Origin: Halomonas gemina
GTDB taxonomy: Bacteria; Pseudomonadota; Gammaproteobacteria; Pseudomonadales; Halomonadaceae
NCBI RefSeq assembly: GCF_023554995.1
Contig: NZ_JAMJPK010000007.1
Location: 62,001-126,000, forward strand
Reading direction: 5' to 3'
DNA length: 64,000 nt
The notes under the pieces were generated by a model. It was not told the DNA's origin and ran no database searches. It worked only from the letters and a program-made list of their open reading frames with translations. Numbering within the stretch: position 1 is the first letter of the stretch; the number at the start of each line of letters is the position of its first letter. Positions 61,841-64,000 of the stretch are shown here, piece by piece. Both the position numbers and the translations under genes were made by a program.

Positions 61841-63225
61841 TGTCGATCCGCCGCCGCACTCTCGGCCTGGTCCTGCTGGTCTTCGGGGTCAGCATGCTGG
61901 TGATCGGCCTGGTCAGCTACCGCTACGCCGCCCACGAGATCGAGGAGCTCTACGACGCCAGCCTGGCTCAGAACGCCAGGCTGCTGGAGGGGCTGATCCA
62001 GGCGCCACTGCCGGATGACCAGCGCGCGGCCCTGCTGTCCAGCCTGGAAAATGCCTTGATGCGCGCCGAGCAGTCGGACAAGCGTATCGCCGGCCACCGC
62101 TACGAGAGCAAGCTGGCCTTCCAGCTGTGGGAGGAGGATCGGCTGGTGCTGCGCTCGGCCAGCGCCCCACCGGCGCCGTTGACCACCCTCACCGAGGGTT
62201 ACGAGGACACCCGCCTGGAAGGCCATGGCTGGCGGGTCTATGCCTTGAGCAACCCTGAACGGCCACTGCGCGTGGTGGTCGGGGAGCGCGAGGATGTGCG
62301 TGGCGAGCTGACCCGGGCCGTGGCCCTGCGCACGCTGTTGCCGGACCTGATCGGCCTGCCGCTGCTAGCGCTGCTGCTGTGGTGGGCGATCGGCTGGGGG
62401 CTGCGGCCGCTGTCGCGAATGGCCGAGCAGATCCGACGGCGCGACCCCCACACTCTGCAGCCCCTGATCCTCCAACCGCTGCCGCGGGAGCTGGAAACCA
62501 TCACCGGCGCTCTGAACCGCTTGCTGGAGCGCATCCGCGCCCTGCGAGTGCGCGAGAAGCGCTTCATCGCCGACGCCGCCCACGAACTGCGCACCCCCAT
62601 GGCGGTGCTCGACCTGCACGCCCAGAACGCCCTGGCTGCCGAGGACCCGGCGGATCGCCGCGAGGCGCTGGAAAAACTGCGCGACGCCGTGGCCCGGAGC
62701 ACTCGCCTGGTCACCCAACTGCTTGCCCTGGCTCGCCTGGACCCGGAGGAGGCGTCGCCGCTGACCGGCCAGCCCGCCGACCTGCTGGTCGAGGTGCGCG
62801 AGGCACTGGCCAAGCTCTCGCCCCTGGCCGCCGAACGCGGCATCGAGCTCCAGCTGGAGGCCGACGAAGCCGCCGACTGGGGACTGTCGGTCGAGCCTGG
62901 CGTCATCGACACCCTGATCCAGAACCTGGCCGGCAATGCCCTGCAGCACTCCCCCGAGGGCGGCACCGTGACGGTCGAACTGGCGGCCGGCAATGACGCA
63001 CTGACCCTGGCGATCGACGACCAGGGCCCCGGCATTCCCGCCGCGGAGCGCGAGCGCGTTCTTGAACGCTTCCATCGCCTCGGCCCGGGCGCCGGTGCGG
63101 GCCTCGGGCTCTCCATCGTCGACCGGCTGCTGCAGCGCCACGGCGGCAACCTGCGATTCGACGAGGCACCGGGCGGCGGGCTCAGGGTGGAGGTCGTGCT
63201 GCCGCGCCAGCATCGGCTGACGTGA
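61840..63225 (+). CDS. QseC/PmrB-like sensor histidine kinase
   Basis: The 461-residue kinase has TM1 (about 9-29), a periplasmic sensor region (about 30-160) and TM2 (about 162-187). A HAMP-like linker and HisKA with phospho-acceptor His248 in FIADAAHELRTPMAVLDLHA follow. The ATPase has DQGPGIPAAERERVLERFHR and GAGLGLSIVDRLLQRHGGN. It forms one unit with the response regulator. QseC/PmrB kinases sense cations, pH or amphipathic signals. The 3' end is 38 bp from a convergent kinase gene. Confidence 0.92.
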   Translation: MSIRRRTLGLVLLVFGVSMLVIGLVSYRYAAHEIEELYDASLAQNARLLEGLIQAPLPDDQRAALLSSLENALMRAEQSDKRIAGHRYESKLAFQLWEEDRLVLRSASAPPAPLTTLTEGYEDTRLEGHGWRVYALSNPERPLRVVVGEREDVRGELTRAVALRTLLPDLIGLPLLALLLWWAIGWGLRPLSRMAEQIRRRDPHTLQPLILQPLPRELETITGALNRLLERIRALRVREKRFIADAAHELRTPMAVLDLHAQNALAAEDPADRREALEKLRDAVARSTRLVTQLLALARLDPEEASPLTGQPADLLVEVREALAKLSPLAAERGIELQLEADEAADWGLSVEPGVIDTLIQNLAGNALQHSPEGGTVTVELAAGNDALTLAIDDQGPGIPAAERERVLERFHRLGPGAGAGLGLSIVDRLLQRHGGNLRFDEAPGGGLRVEVVLPRQHRLT

Positions 63226-63262
63226 AGCTATGACCTGATCCAGTCGCTGGACGAGTCACGCA

Positions 63263-64000
63263 TCAACACTCGGCGGGCCGGAAGGGGCGGTCGGGCAGCC
63301 AGACACGCACCGCCAGGCCACCGAGGCGCGCGCGGGCGAGTTCCAGCCGGCCGCCGTTGAGCTTCACCAGATCGGCCACGATGGCCAGGCCCAGGCCGCT
63401 GCCCGGGCGCTGCTCGTCGAGCCGGGCGCCGCGGGACAGCGCGGCCTGGCGCTGGGCCTCGTCCATGCCCGGCCCGTCGTCCTCGACCTCCAGCCAGCTT
63501 CCCTCGGCATCGCTGCCACCGCGCATCTCGACCCGCCCCTCGGCCCAGCGCAGGGCGTTGTCCAGCAGGTTGCCGACCAGTTCCTGCAGGTCCTGGGCCT
63601 CCATGCGCACCCGCATCCCGACCGGCAGGTCATGGCTGAGGGTGATGCCGCGTCGCTCGGCCAGGCGGCCAAGCCCCGCGAGGATGGGGGTGAGCACCTC
63701 GCCGGCGGCGACCCGGGGGGCCAGGCCAGCGTCCCCGGCCGCCGAGGCGCGGGCCAGGTGGTGGCGTACCGCCGCATCGATGCGCGTCAATTCGTCACGG
63801 ATGCGCGTGCGCCGCGGCTCCTCGATCCCGTCGGCCAGGGTGGTCAGCACGCTCACCGGGGTCTTCAGCGCATGTGCCAGGTTGCCCGCGGCGTGACGCG
63901 CATGGGTCATCAGACGCCGGTCGCGGTCCAGCACGCCGTTCATGGCCCGGGCCAGGCGCGCGAGCTCCGGCGACAGGCGGGCATCCAGGCGCTCGGCATC
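63263..64000 (-). CDS. Sensor histidine kinase, C-terminal part (partial, 5' end outside window)
   Basis: The visible 246 codons include HisKA with GNLAHALKTPVSVL (His in NLAHALKTP), the N box GNLLDNALRWAEG, DDGPGMDEAQRQAAL and GSGLGLAIVADLVKLNGG. The NLAHALKTP form is typical of PhoQ-like kinases. The sequence stays open to the right edge, so the N-terminal sensor and the partner regulator lie outside. It is convergent with the operon kinase. Confidence 0.88.
   Translation of the reverse strand, partial: DAERLDARLSPELARLARAMNGVLDRDRRLMTHARHAAGNLAHALKTPVSVLTTLADGIEEPRRTRIRDELTRIDAAVRHHLARASAAGDAGLAPRVAAGEVLTPILAGLGRLAERRGITLSHDLPVGMRVRMEAQDLQELVGNLLDNALRWAEGRVEMRGGSDAEGSWLEVEDDGPGMDEAQRQAALSRGARLDEQRPGSGLGLAIVADLVKLNGGRLELARARLGGLAVRVWLPDRPFRPAEC

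Overview
This 64 kb window is a GC-rich chromosomal segment of a gammaproteobacterium, most likely a halophile of the Halomonas group (inference). The reasons are the glnA-DUF4124-ntrB-ntrC order, many compatible-solute-type and sodium-coupled transporters, DUF6746/DUF6482/DUF4202 proteins common in that group, and uniformly high third-position GC. No rRNA, tRNA, CRISPR array or prophage was seen. Both ends are cut inside genes: ntrC on the left and a sensor kinase on the right.

Layout. 1-5.1 kb: nitrogen regulon (ntrC, ntrB, a DUF4124 protein, glnA) on the minus strand, with a sigma-54 promoter and NtrC-type operators. 5.1-9.1 kb: typA, a small unknown protein and a sodium:neurotransmitter-type symporter. 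9.1-14.4 kb: a complete branched-chain-type (HAAT) ABC transporter whose binding protein is convergent with the other genes. 14.5-19.7 kb: a periplasmic dienelactone hydrolase-like protein, a C45 autoprocessing hydrolase, a DUF6746 protein, and a MaoC-phosphotransacylase fusion with acetate kinase. 19.7-23.2 kb: small minus-strand genes (DUF4202, a c'-like cytochrome, YrhK, phhB, a DUF2235 hydrolase).

23.4-28.2 kb is an inserted island. It is bounded by 91-bp direct repeats that duplicate the 3' end of an MFS transporter gene. Inside are a transposase fragment and a two-gene cassette: a PhoX/DUF839 protein and a diheme cytochrome c. 28-32.5 kb holds the MFS transporter, an aldo/keto reductase, a lipoprotein, a methyltransferase and a LysR regulator. 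The regulator is divergent from dabB-dabA (inorganic carbon uptake, 32.6-36.6 kb).

36.6-43.1 kb: an alpha/beta hydrolase, tspO, a UbiH-family hydroxylase, an unknown secreted protein and a Zur-box-preceded zinc uptake operon (a tiny His-rich protein, znuC, znuB, znuA). 43.1-50.8 kb: a HepT/MntA-type pair, then an AttEFGH-like ABC system. Its ATPase gene is separated from its permease and lipocalin genes by a TVP38-family pseudogene, an AraC regulator and an isochorismatase-fold hydrolase. 50.8-56.7 kb: a choline/betaine binding protein, gloA, two small genes, and an NMT1-type ABC transporter with a DsrE-like gene.

56.7-63.2 kb is the most intriguing part. It is a tightly packed seven-gene operon: a thermostable-hemolysin-family (GNAT-like) protein, an AMP-forming ligase, a TenA/heme-oxygenase-like putative diiron enzyme, a short-chain dehydrogenase, a TPR protein, a response regulator and a sensor kinase. 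It is preceded by a PmrA-box-like direct repeat, which suggests that the operon's own two-component system controls it. I read it as an uncharacterised, self-regulated biosynthetic operon that makes or modifies an acyl-derived metabolite (inference).
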